NCBI GenBank assembly: GCA_021234155.1
Contig: JAJEKV010000027.1
Location: 1,205,109-1,269,108, forward strand
Reading direction: 5' to 3'
DNA length: 64,000 bases
From: Isoetes taiwanensis
Taxonomy: Eukaryota > Streptophyta > Lycopodiopsida > Isoetales > Isoetaceae
The position numbers and the translations under genes are program-made. Within the stretch, counting starts at the first letter, position 1. The number at the start of each line of letters is the position of its first letter. Below are positions 34,107 through 44,519 of this stretch, piece after piece. A model generated the notes under the pieces. The model had not been told where the DNA came from and did no database searches. It saw only the letters and a list, made by a program, of their open reading frames with translations.

Positions 34107-36153
34107 TCAGAGGTCCAAATCGTAGTCCTCCTCATGTTTTTTGCTTGTCTTAGGTTGGTCCTTCTCTTCAATTTGCTCCTTTTCCATTGTTTTATCTTTG
34201 CTTGTGTCTACAGTTTCTTCAGGTATCGTAGCTAGAGCTGCTACTTCTTTAAGCTCTGCAAAAGTAGCTTCATCTTCCAGAGAGCTTGTGAATGGAGGCT
34301 GTATCTCTGAGGATGTCATCTTGGCAAAATCCTATGATGATTTGGCGCCTAACTCTTTCATGCTAGAATGAGACACAACAAGATGCCAATGCTTTGCTGT
34401 TGTAACCTGCTTAATGTCGTCGACGAACACATTAAACTCTGAATTCTTGAAAGGCTGGTCGTCGTAGCGGCTATCCTTCAGCTTAAGGCCATATGGAAAG
34501 TCTGCTATGACTAACGTGAAATCTTGTGGCTTTATCGTTCCAACCAACTTTGAGCAGTCCCCATGAATGCTGGAAAAAAGGTTGTTCTGATCGAACATAC
34601 AAAACCTCTCGTAGTCGGACGGCTCAACATCTACAATCTACCTGTCCGCTAACATCCTCTCCTCTCGAGCTGTCCTTACCAGGTGCATGAATCCCTCTGG
34701 TAGGTCCTTGTTTTTCTTCTTGCTCTGTTAGAAAAAGCATCATGTCAACAGTACACAAAGAAAAATATAATGAACAAGAAGACGACGTACCCAGCCCTCA
34801 AAATTTGGAGCGTATTGAATAATACGCTCGTCGGAGGTAGCAATGAGATAAAGTTCTTTACACCTCTCCCAGCTGTCCACGTTCAACTGCTCCATTAAAC
34901 GCGTCTGGCAGGTTATGACATTTTTTTGGCTGAAAGTCAACAAAGCCAAAAAAGAGTGTGCCACGAACATCTTAACAAAATAAGTAAAGAGAAGATAAAC
35001 TAGCACTATATTTCGGAATACACAACCACCACCGAGGTGTTTAAAAAGTGTATTCCGGAATACACTCCTGCTTGAACATGAAGCAAAAGTGTATTCCGGA
35101 ATATACTTTTGCTTAACAGTAAAAGCAAAAGTGTATTCCGGAATACACTTTTGCTTCATGTTCAAGCAGGAGTGTATTCCGGAATACACTGTTGATACAC
35201 CTCCGGTGTGACTGTGTATTCCAGAATACAAATTAACAAATTTACACAATATGTTAAAGACAAACGAATCTTGAATAACAACTTACTTGTGCAGCTCCTT
35301 TGACATTTCTTCCAGTGTAAAGTCCTTATCCACAACTTTCTGCAGGAGCCTTTCCAGCAAATCCATGTCTGTAAATCCCTGCATCTCCCTCCACACTGTA
35401 ATGGTCATTTCTTTTTTGGGGACGTCGAGCCCTTCTTTTTGTCTGACACCTTTCCTTTGCTCTTCAGCTCTCCCTGTTCAAACATATTAAATATTTCATT
35501 CTGTAGCTCCCAGATCTGCACTCAAAAATGAAAGGCTGTTAGTGTGGGAAACGGCAACTAACACACAAAACGTATTCTGAAATACAAAGGTAACATACTC
35601 GGCCATCTCTAAAGGCAAGCTGGAACCAGTTGTCGTGGCTTATTAATGACTGACGTTTGTTCGCCTCATCGTACTTAAGACAACACTCTATTGCACATGC
35701 CTCCTTAAGCTCCAAGGAGTTGGCTGGTTTCTTTAGGTCTTCGCCATATTTTTCTTTGAAAATAACATACTCCCTATGCATGAACCTTATCTTATCGACA
35801 AAGCTCATCTTCAGTTTGTACTCTTGTCTCATAAGCAGTGTATTATTGGCGCATTTTGCTTTCGTCATTGCCAAAGCCACAAAGAACCGCACAAAGAACT
35901 GAGAGATACCTCGGGTTGTTCTTTTCCTTGTACAGTTGCCTTCTGGCTTTAAAGCTATGGTTTCCCCCAAGGCATAGTGCGTGGTTTTTCGTGATTTTCC
36001 CCGCCATAGTCTTGGGGTTTGTGGTAATCCGCTCCCCTCACAACAAGGACAACAATTGGGGCCACATGAGCATTTGATTGTTCTCCTTATTCGCCCTTCG
36101 CTTCCTTTAAGTGATCTCAAGCGTGATTTTTGAACCCGGTGGCCGCTCACCGC
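34107..36153 (-). pseudogene. decayed spliced gene with DPPY-type DNA amino-methyltransferase motif
   Basis: Four exons: 36153-35599, 35515-35287, 34929-34791, 34724-34107, with donors such as GTATGT and GTAAGT and acceptors TTTCAG and AACAG. Phases agree across the last two junctions. The N-terminal part has a Cys cluster (IKCSCGPNCCPCC), then helical sequence (ACAIECCLKYDEANKRQSLI) and ERLLQKVVDKDFTLEEMSKE. The last exon has GDCSKLVGTIK, then LVIADFPYGLKLKD. GD..KL...(D/E)..LVI.D.PYGL is motif IV of class-beta N6-adenine/N4-cytosine methyltransferases, which use S-adenosylmethionine. Lesions: in-frame TAG at 34640-34638 and 34334-34332 and a frameshift at an A6 run near 35410. The AdoMet-binding FxGxG region is absent; an acidic tail follows instead. 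Introns exclude bacterial contamination. Methylation activity is not expected from this copy. Confidence 0.65.
35047..35190. repeat. nested palindrome (68-bp arms) in an intron
   Basis: Arms 35047-35114 and 35123-35190 are reverse complements with one mismatch around aacagtaa. Each arm contains two copies of the 20-base palindrome agtgtattccggaatacact (at 35047, 35088, 35130, 35171). A fifth copy (gtgtattccagaatac) is at about 35214 and a half copy at 35011. It lies within the intron 34930-35286 of the methyltransferase-like gene and could extrude as a cruciform. Confidence 0.95.
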
Positions 36154-36571
36154 CTTCATTTTTAGGGGCAAGCCTCATGCATGTTATCGGGAAGATAAAT
36201 CACCCTTGTACAAATTTTTCCCTGTTTATTACCTCCATTCTTTCTGAGATCTTATCAAGTTTTTTTCCTTTATTGCAACCCCGGTGCTTTTCCTTTTCCT
36301 TTTCTTTCTTTGTGCTTTCCCGGGGGAGCTCCTACTATTTCAAGCCATCAGATTTTTTTTTTTTTTTGGTTTCTTAGCGCCTATAGTGTCTCTTGGCCCC
36401 GCTAAGTATTTGGGGCTGCTCTTGGGCTGCTCCTCTACTTCTTCCGGAACTTCCATTCTTGTCCTCGGGCTAAGTACCAGCGTATGAGATTCTTCAACTT
36501 TTTCCTCATGCTCTGGACTCACCAATGGAAAGTCCTCACTTTAACCGAACAAACCTGCCTAATAATGGAAG

Positions 36572-36905
36572 CTAGGCTTTGTTTGTTCCGGTAATGGGAG
36601 ATATACTTGTATAGTGCACACTAACGATTCTAAAGCTTGCAATGTCCACCACAATGTAGCCTTGGGAGGTCTTGAAAGATAGCCTCCCCACTTGACCTCC
36701 TTGCCCGGCAACCTCAGAAACATCTTTGATTGTCCCACGGTCGACAAACTCGGAGTCGGCGTAACATTTATTTCCAGGGCTCTTGCAAACGTGAAGAAAG
36801 GTCAAGCAGGTCAGACTTTATCACCGCACCTCTAGTTACGTAACCACCGGTGGTTTGAAAATTTTCAGAACCCTGTGCTCATCGCGGTCCTTAGTCTGCT
36901 TCATT
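36572..36905 (-). pseudogene. possible upstream part of the methyltransferase-like gene
   Basis: Minus strand after an acceptor-like ttggcag: MLKLVQRPHPMKQTKDRDEH then a stop. In another frame come CKSPGNKCYADSEFVDRGTI and GRLSFKTSQGYIVVDIASFR up to TAG at 36572. It is followed by an acidic/lysine-rich segment (EEKVEESHTLVLSPRTRMEV, then KPKKKK) to about 36340. It lies on the same strand just upstream of the gene with the DFPYG motif and is probably its N-terminal region, frame-shifted. No domain is recognised with confidence. Confidence 0.4.
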
Positions 36906-37165
36906 GGATGTGGCCGTTGGACCAGCTTAAGCATTATTCTTGCCTGCCAAAGTAATGTTTAAAACAACACTGTCACGCGTAGAAAAGGAACGAAAAATGT
37001 ATTCCGGAATAACAATTGCTAATTTGTGCGTTTAATGAAAGCAAAGAAGAAAAAGAAGCCAGAAAAAAGTTGCACAAGCATGCTTTTTCGTGTTTTAATT
37101 TAATTAAAAAGTGATTTGTAGAAGCTAAAAACAACAAAAACAAGGACAATATTTTCCACAAATCT

Positions 37166-37500
37166 CAAATACATATTATGGAATACACTTTCCTCACACA
37201 AGAAGGGCAATGTGTATTCCAAAATATACTTTGGCCTTCTTGTGTGAGCAAAGTGTATTCCGGAATACACATTGCCCTTCAGACGAAAGGCAAAGTGTAT
37301 ATACACTTTGCCCTCAGGTGAAGACAAAGTGTATTCGAATACACTTGCCTCGGGCAAAGTGTATTCCTCGAATACACTTTGTCTTTTCGATCGAGGGCAA
37401 AGTGTATTCCGAATACACTTTGCTCAAGAAGGTAAAGTGTATTTCGAATACACTTGCCCTTTCGATGAAAGGCAAAGTGTAGTAATCACACTATTGCCCA
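37166..37500. repeat. array of short palindromes between divergent genes
   Basis: At least seven hairpin units of the form gcaaagtgtattc-centre-gaatacactttgc occur. The centres vary: cgg at about 37260, none near 37332, ct at 37365, c at 37405, t at 37440. A bare gtgtatatacac is at 37292. Arms are conserved while centres differ. The cluster lies between the minus-strand methyltransferase-like gene and the plus-strand DUF7869-like gene, and shares its core with the intronic palindrome at 35.05 kb. Confidence 0.9.
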
Positions 37501-37888
37501 CAAAAGTAAAAACTAAAACAACCAAAAGACGATATGTAATTTTACATGCTTACTCGTCCATAATTTTCTATGTAAATCGGGAAGACGTGCAAAGAATAAA
37601 GGAAAGTCCAAGAGGGAAACCAGCTGCTACCGCCTTTCATTGCCTCAACCACTGTTAACGAGTAATCTTCCACCACCTTTTGTACCATCCCCCGACATTA
37701 CAGAGGCTCGACCTCAGCAAATTTTTTGGAACAAACTACCCTAGCCATTTGTAGTTTCTCCTTCTTCACTTACACAAACAAGGAATGCATCACGCTCAGA
37801 AGACTGCGAGATTCTCCACTGCTTCTCCAACCACGACTTCACTACAAATGAAGACGACCTTGCAGCATCTACTCCTCTTCACACAACC

Positions 37889-38730
37889 GTGGTTGCACAT
37901 GTGTTTGCAGAATTTCAGTCGGCTCTAAGGGACATGTTTGAACGAACTCCTCGTGAAGAAGCTGCAACAACATTTGCTGGCACGACGTCTTGTGGCCCAT
38001 CTCCTTCATTCAACACTGTACCTCCTCCTTATCTGGGTAGAGCTTCACGTGTTTTGTTTTCCTCTACAAGCACACCACTAAGGGCAGAGGAGGTCACCCC
38101 TAGAGTAGAACTCTCATCAGAAGATGAAGACACCAACGAGGTGCAACGAGATTACACATTCTCCAGCCTCAAGGTGGATTTTAGTTCGAGAGCATGCTCC
38201 TCTATAAGAAGAAGAAACCTTATGGATGAGCACAAAATGAGGAGACTTTTAAGATCTAAATGCTGCTCATTGGGTTGCATCAACAAATTTAACATATCTA
38301 AATTACGAGCAATTAGAGACAACTACAGTTCAATGACATTGGCAGACCAGAATGCCTACTTGGCTTATTATTAAGACCAGACCGCAACACCTTCTTGCAC
38401 TACATTAGCTGTGAAGAAGTTTGCGACAAATGCTTTATGGTTGTCCACCGTTTAGGGTCCACCAGGATGTCTAGAGTACACAAAAGACTGGATAAAACCC
38501 TAGCAATTGATGATCACTGTGGACCAAGAAGAGTTGTGACTATGCATGCCCTTGTTGTTGTGTCATGGATGGAGAAATATCTTAAAGAAACATGTGAGAA
38601 GTTGCCTAACAGCAACATGTATCATTTGACAGATAACATCACCAAAAAAGATGTTTTTAATGAATACAAAGAGACTTGCACTGAGTCAGCACATCTCTTA
38701 CTCACACTTCACCACACTGTGAAAAAGTGA
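37889..38730 (+). pseudogene. DUF7869-type transposon gene, 5' half
   Basis: Frame 37889-38374 starts MVAHVFAEFQSALRDMFERT and runs to CCSLGCINKFNISKLRAI and SSMTLADQNAYLAYY. A frameshift near 38365 continues as LRPDRNTFLHYISCEEVCDK, VHKRLDKTLAIDDH, and TESAHLLLTLHHTVKK. The order (Cys motif, C..C.....R.S..R, then a basic segment) fits the N-terminal half of the mobile-element proteins whose C-terminal half carries the DUF7869 domain; that half lies at 50.1-52.0 kb on the same strand. The gene was one unit before the insertion between them. Its biochemical function is not established; the domain is generally annotated in mobile-element contexts. Confidence 0.7.
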
Positions 38731-38899
38731 ATGCGGTCTTGTAAAAATTCCCAGGAGACACAGAATGCCACGGTTCTATTGCGATATAGAACCGACATTC
38801 CTTGGATGGGGACGCCTCTCCTCACATGTCCTATTTATTCTGCCTTTTCTCTCATTTTCATTTATCGTCGTTCTCTTGAGCTGTTTTCTCCTCCTTCTC

Positions 38900-41885
38900 T
38901 AGCCTACAAGTTTTTTTGAGCGTCTCTGCTTTGACTCTACCTAGCTTTCTCTGAATTTCTTTCGTCTCTATCCTATCAGTTTCTCATCCTGTTCTGTATG
39001 TATCATCTTCCTTGTGCCACATCTCATCCTCATCGTGGCTCTTCATCTCTTGCTCTGTAGAATTTCACTGCATATTGCCGCAATCATGGCCTTAGGCCTT
39101 TATACGAGTTGAATCCATATAAATCATTTACGTTGCCTTCTTGCTTTGAATCAAGGGAGATTATTTATTCTAACCTTCTTGCTTGGGGAGGCCCTTTGTC
39201 GGTGGTGCAACCTCAAGAAGGATTCGTCTCCAAGAGCTTAGATCTGCCATGGGTTCATCTAGTCTTCACCAGCAGGATGGGTTCTTGGAGCTCGGTTATA
39301 TTGCCAAATCATACAGTGGGCATTCTATTGCCAAATGATACAGGGGACGTTCTTTTGCTGAGGTACTTTCTTCTATGGAGCATACTCGATCCAGATAAGT
39401 TGCTGTCCCAGATAAGTTGTTGTCCCAGATTTCAGTGGCTCTGTTCTATCAAATTTTGGGCTTTTCTGTCTTCTGTTCTTTTTGCTTGTTTTCCACGATT
39501 TGATGGTCTTTTAGAGTGTTCGATTGGTAAAGGGGCTTTGGTAGATCCGCTTTAGAACTAGGCTTGCATCGTTGCTTCAGTCTTAGTTCTTCGTATTTTG
39601 GTCCGGGATTTCTAATTTGGGCAGTTTAATCGCTGTGATTGAGCTCTTGTGCTCTAGTAGAGGATGGCAACAATTTGATTTGTATATTCTGTTTGTCCAT
39701 TTCTGTTGATTTCTTTCTGGCTACATGGGTCTACGAATGTTGATCTTCATAGTAAAAACTTGATTGCTTCTGTTTCTTGATGCTTCTGATATGATTTTTT
39801 CTCTTAGTCCAAGGGATCGATTACAGTTATGGGCGATACATAGGCCTTTGTTGTGCCTTTAATCCCACCTTTTTGCTTGTGGACTTTTACAGACTCCATC
39901 CTATGCCTTCGCCAGCTCCGGATCTTGGCTCATCGAGATATAAGCAACGCAGGCATGTCTTGGATTCAAATCCCCGAATTGTGTTTTCTTGGATTTCATG
40001 CTCAACTTATGAATGATTTCGTTTTTGCATGTTTCTGGGTTCACTTCTCTAATCTCATGTTTTCTGGAGGGCCGTTTGATCCCAATCTGCATCCAGGAGT
40101 GCCATTTAATTAATTCTGTACTATGGATTTGAGGCGGTGGGTTCGGTGGCTCTGACATCGATGATTTCTGTACATCGGAGGGCTTGTCAGTATGGGTGCT
40201 TCACCAATTTTTTCTCGGATGACTATAACAAGTTCACATGTATTGGACTGTAAGTGCTTGGTGGTAGTGGCAGTGGTAGCAAAGAGACCTTTTCAACAAT
40301 TTTATTGTTTATCTGGTTAGGTGTAAGGGACCCCTCTTTCTACTTTGCTTAAAAATTTCCTCCTTTGATGTAAACCAAAACTACTCATCCAGCATATGTG
40401 CTAGTGGTTTGCACATCATTTACATCATGGTTTTTCGTTTGGAATAGCAAATATATAGCCCAGGCTGCATTTTTGTATATAGTCGGTTTCTCCAACTTGT
40501 TTGCTCATCCTGTTAAGCATGGTAGACACCTCTTTGACTTACCCCATTCATTTCTTCATATGATGTGGTATGTACTTTTTCAACATAATTGTCTAGCCTC
40601 GGTGCATGTGCTTTGCATGTTGTTGCCATCTCGCATGGTGGCTTGCTTTGTAGAGTAAATATTTAGTCCCCCCAATGCATGCTTGAATCGGGTTGTCATG
40701 AGTCGTGAGCAATGCGGCGGTGCCAAAGGGGAGAACTTTATGTATTGTCATGTCCTAGGATCGGTTGAGAGGTCATTTAAAGTTTTGACTAGGTCATTTT
40801 TCCCTGTTTTTTATGTTTTTCAAGAAGATATCTGTGAGGGTTATATTGCATGTTTGGTTCATACCATTTTCTTCATGTTCTTGTAGCCCTAGCTCAAATA
40901 CTGGTGGCTTTAAGGTATATTTGTTATAATTATGCATTGATATTGCTCCTAGCCTTTTCATATTCACCAGGGTTGTTTGCTTAAGTCGCCTATAGCTTGG
41001 GTTGCACGGAGTTGCATAACAACTTTTTTGGTATTATGTTAGCAGACATCGGGCTTCTATATTATTTTTTCCTATGCATTGCATACATGAGATATCTAGA
41101 AACTTGCAAAGGAGGTTTTATCGGTTTGATAAATTATGTTTATCCATTTCATGGCTTATGCTCTCGCAACCTACACATATGGTTATTGTTCTCAAAACTG
41201 TATTTATCCATTTCGTAGCATGTGGTCTCTCAGTTTCATACCGTAGGAGTCGGCTTGTGTTCAAAACCTACAAAGGTAATGCTTTTTTATTTTATGGAAG
41301 TTTATAGAATTTCTATTTTATCGATTTCATCTCTAAATTTTTTCCTGTTATTTCGTTCTTTCGCTTTCCATGCATTCTTCTAATTGCCCTTTTTAGGTAT
41401 GCTTATTTTAATTTTGTCTCTCTAAATCTTTGTTTGTTATTTCTGGGACTTGAACATGAAACAGGGATTGGGACCCATTCCCCTTCTTGTTCGTGCTCCC
41501 TAGTTCGTTTCCCCTACTCCAATTTGTGTATGGTAACATTATTCTCTCCTCTTTGAAAACTTTTAGCTTCGTGATGGTTTAGTGCTCCTTAGCTACAATT
41601 TAGAGGTATGTTCTTCTGAGCCTTTTGTTGGGATTTAGATGATTGCTCTGTAACTCAAATCATTGCTATTTCGAAAGATTTGCTGTGCACATTCGTCATG
41701 CTTGCACTCTCTGGCTCGAAGGAACGGATCATTGTTCATTGCGTATTTTTCAAGCTTCTAGGTTGTTTGTTGATTGTTATTCTCTAGACCGTATTGTTGG
41801 CCTTGATGTTCACATTAAATTGCTTCATCTTAGGCTTTTTATAGTTTCATGTGAACGGTTTCTTTTGATCTTCGACATTCTACAG
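38900..41885. other. T-rich noncoding part of the insertion
   Basis: The plus strand is strongly T-rich. Many short plus-strand frames (39109-39555, 39853-40113, 40398-40658 and others) have a hydrophobic bias that follows from T-rich codons. A tccc-agataagttg duplication occurs at 39402-39426. No gene is supported. Confidence 0.5.
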
Positions 41886-41889
41886 AGTG

Positions 41890-42235
41890 TGTTTGATGCA
41901 TATTTGGTACATAACAATCCTCGTTTGTGGGGTATACATGTACAAATTTTTATATACTGTATATTAAGGTTTGCAAAATACTATAAGATTTGAGAGAATG
42001 TACTTAATGGTGTTAATTTTGTACATGTATTCTAAATTTTTGAGGCTCTCGCTGCCCTACGTAACCCCCCGTGTGAATATGCACCCAAACCAAAGGGGGT
42101 TTAAGGGGGATTTTAATTTAAATGTGTTAACTGCAATGGTTTGTGTTAATAATGTTAGTTATGTGTTAATGGTTTGTGTTAACTAAAAAAAATTTTGGCC
42201 CCTTCGGGGCCTTAAGGATGGTGTAGGGGTGTAGA
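41890..42235 (+). repeat. dispersed repeat K, copy 1
   Basis: Contains ttaaggtttgcaaaatacta, aatggtgttaattttgtaca, gtgtgaatatgcacccaaac, caaagggggttt, aatggtttgtgtta and ggccccttcggggcctt. The same series is found in reverse at 55.59-55.90 kb and 57.79-58.04 kb, and partly at 55.98 and 56.6 kb. The perfect hairpin ggcccc-ttc-ggggcc is near its end. No ORF. Confidence 0.8.
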
Positions 42236-44385
42236 CATAGACATTACCTAATACTCTAATGATGGTCACAAATCTAACAAACTAGAGGTGCTCAAATTAT
42301 GGAAACGAAAACATTGCATAGGATTAGACATGTAATATTATACCAATACCAATATTAATACATGAGGTAGCTAGATATCAGCAGTTGTCCAAAGATACTT
42401 CACTTTCAAGGGTTGAAGTTATCGCTCTCTTATCTGAATACTATTTCATTAGCTGAATACTATTTCATTAGGCATAACATGGAACCAGCCATGAACACCA
42501 ACAAGATAGGGGATTACCCCTAAGATAGGAAGGGTAGTCATCTTCTTCTGCTACATGCTTTGTTATTACGAGTAGCCCACCAATGCAATTCACAATGCCT
42601 TGGCGTTGGTCACAACGAACTCAACTAAACACTTTGAAATTAACAACTGAAAAAGCCCTAACAGCAAAAAGACTCATATTTCGGAGAACACATAAAAAAA
42701 TGCTAACTCATGTTGCACCAATGAGATAACTTTATATAAACTCTTACCCTCACCAAAGGAAACAATGAGACAAGGCAGAGTCTCTTGCTTTCAAGTCTCG
42801 CGCGAAAAGGAACACAAAGCATTTTTCGGCCAATAATCATAAACAAATGAGGCGTCCTCCTTCCGCCTCAGTGATTACAGTTAACCAAGAGCAGTAAGAG
42901 GCTTAAGAACAAAGAAAGGAACCTCTTCCCTTCCCCCATCATGGAACATAATAGGTTCAACATAAGTTGGTCTTCTAAAGTCTACTGCAGAAGCAATTAA
43001 AAGGTTTTTCTTTCCCTTTGCTCTGAACTTACTTCCATGATTCCGGCCGCCGTTCTGCACATTGTTCTCTGCAGTTCCCACTTAACTAGTTATCCCTCCA
43101 ATTGCTGCAGCTTCCACACCTGATTCAAGAGGCTCTAACCAGTATTAAATTCTTTCTTCTAGACACCACCATTTTTGGGTACTTTTTTTAAGGCATGGTT
43201 CTCCTTGCATAGCATTGTATAAAGAAGCTCAAGATGGATGCTCCCTCTGTCAACGTCAACACATGACTAGTTCCTATTCAAATGGCTGTGTTTAAGCAAT
43301 TCAGGTAGCATGTGCAAGTGCATCTATTTAAATCTCCATCAAATACTAACGTCACTGAACATGCCTCAAATCCTTGCCTAAAGGGATTTCCTCCAATGCA
43401 GACAATGCTTCAAATGGAAAAAACACCAACATATGTAGGCTATGCCTTAGAATAGCTGGTTCAATGTTACAATGCCTCAAAAAAAAAAATATAGGAAATG
43501 TAATGTAATGTATTTCTCTGGCCAATCACAGACCCTCAGGTCCATAGGCTGCAAAACATCAAATAAATCCAGAACAATCCAGAAATTCATGCATTCCATC
43601 TTTCACAATTGCATGTCCACAGCATGAACACCAATGAACAACACTCAAATCCCCTAATGCAAAAACATCTACTGTTGTCTTAGGAAATGAATGCAAATCG
43701 ATAGCCCCTGCCAGAGATTTATACAGTGCAGATGAATATTCTGCGGAGTCTAATGACTGATTGGGCTTCCCTAAATGTTAGGTTGCAAAGGTAGTAAATT
43801 TTACATGGCAATTGAGCCTACCTGTATCTCTGAATGCTTGGGCTTTGTTTCTGCTTTCTCTCGAAGGAACACAACCCATTATTCTGCTCGCATGTTTTTT
43901 GTCAAGCAAAAGCTTTCATGTTTAAATCTGAACCTACTCTGATCAAAAGAAATTCTACCAGCAGCAATTTATCACAGATATATTCTGCGCTTCCTACCCG
44001 CTAGCCAAACCAACAGTCCTTTTTGATCCACCCCCAAATCGCAATGTTGGAAGTTTCCAGCTTAGGGCATTCTTCCCCTTTGATTCCCAAGTGGGTTTGC
44101 CAGGATGATGCTGGAAAGGGCTTGGCTCAAAAATCTCCTGCCGGATCTAAATGTTGGTGGCCCAGGCCTGGAAGCAGCTCTTGTGCAGATTATGCTAACC
44201 AGCGATGCACTGCCATAACCGCCAACAGGCCATGCCTGCGGCCAGATATGTATGCCACATGCCAAATTCGGAACCCTAATATTAACCACAAACTTATTAG
44301 AAAAACCATAAACCTAATATTAACCTAATATTTGACAAACCTACCCCACAACCACACGATTTTCCCTCTTCTTTAAAATCAATGG
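42236..44385. other. noncoding part of the insertion, opposite base skew
   Basis: Here the plus strand is A-rich, the reverse of the flanking T-rich parts, as if this part were inverted. Short frames only (for example 44023-44328 plus). A repeated taatactatttcattagctg phrase occurs at 42440-42475. Confidence 0.4.
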
Positions 44386-44389
44386 CTAA

Positions 44390-44515
44390 CAAATGGTGCA
44401 CTCTAGAAATACCGTTTAGTACGTCCACGTGAATACGCCCATGAAATCATATGAAAACCATGCCAAAAAGCGTATAAAATCACAAAAAAAACCCCCTGTT
44501 ATAATGCTAGATATA
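44390..44515 (-). repeat. dispersed repeat L, minus copy
   Basis: The minus strand contains ccccctgttat-like, gtgattttatacgctttttg, tatgatttcatgggcgtatt and ctagagtgcaccatttg. It matches 53.20-53.34 and 56.69-56.82 kb on the plus strand. Confidence 0.65.
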
Positions 44516-44519
44516 CATG

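Noticed and set aside
34107-36153. Bacterial contamination or horizontal insertion of a methyltransferase
   Set aside because: The gene has GT/AG introns with matching phases and lies among plant transposons; at most an ancient acquisition.
37166-37500. CRISPR-like array
   Set aside because: Units are palindromes of variable centre without unique equal-length spacers, in a plant genome.
39109-39555. 148-codon plus frame
   Set aside because: No recognised domain, T-rich codon bias as in neighbouring noncoding sequence and no splice or promoter support.
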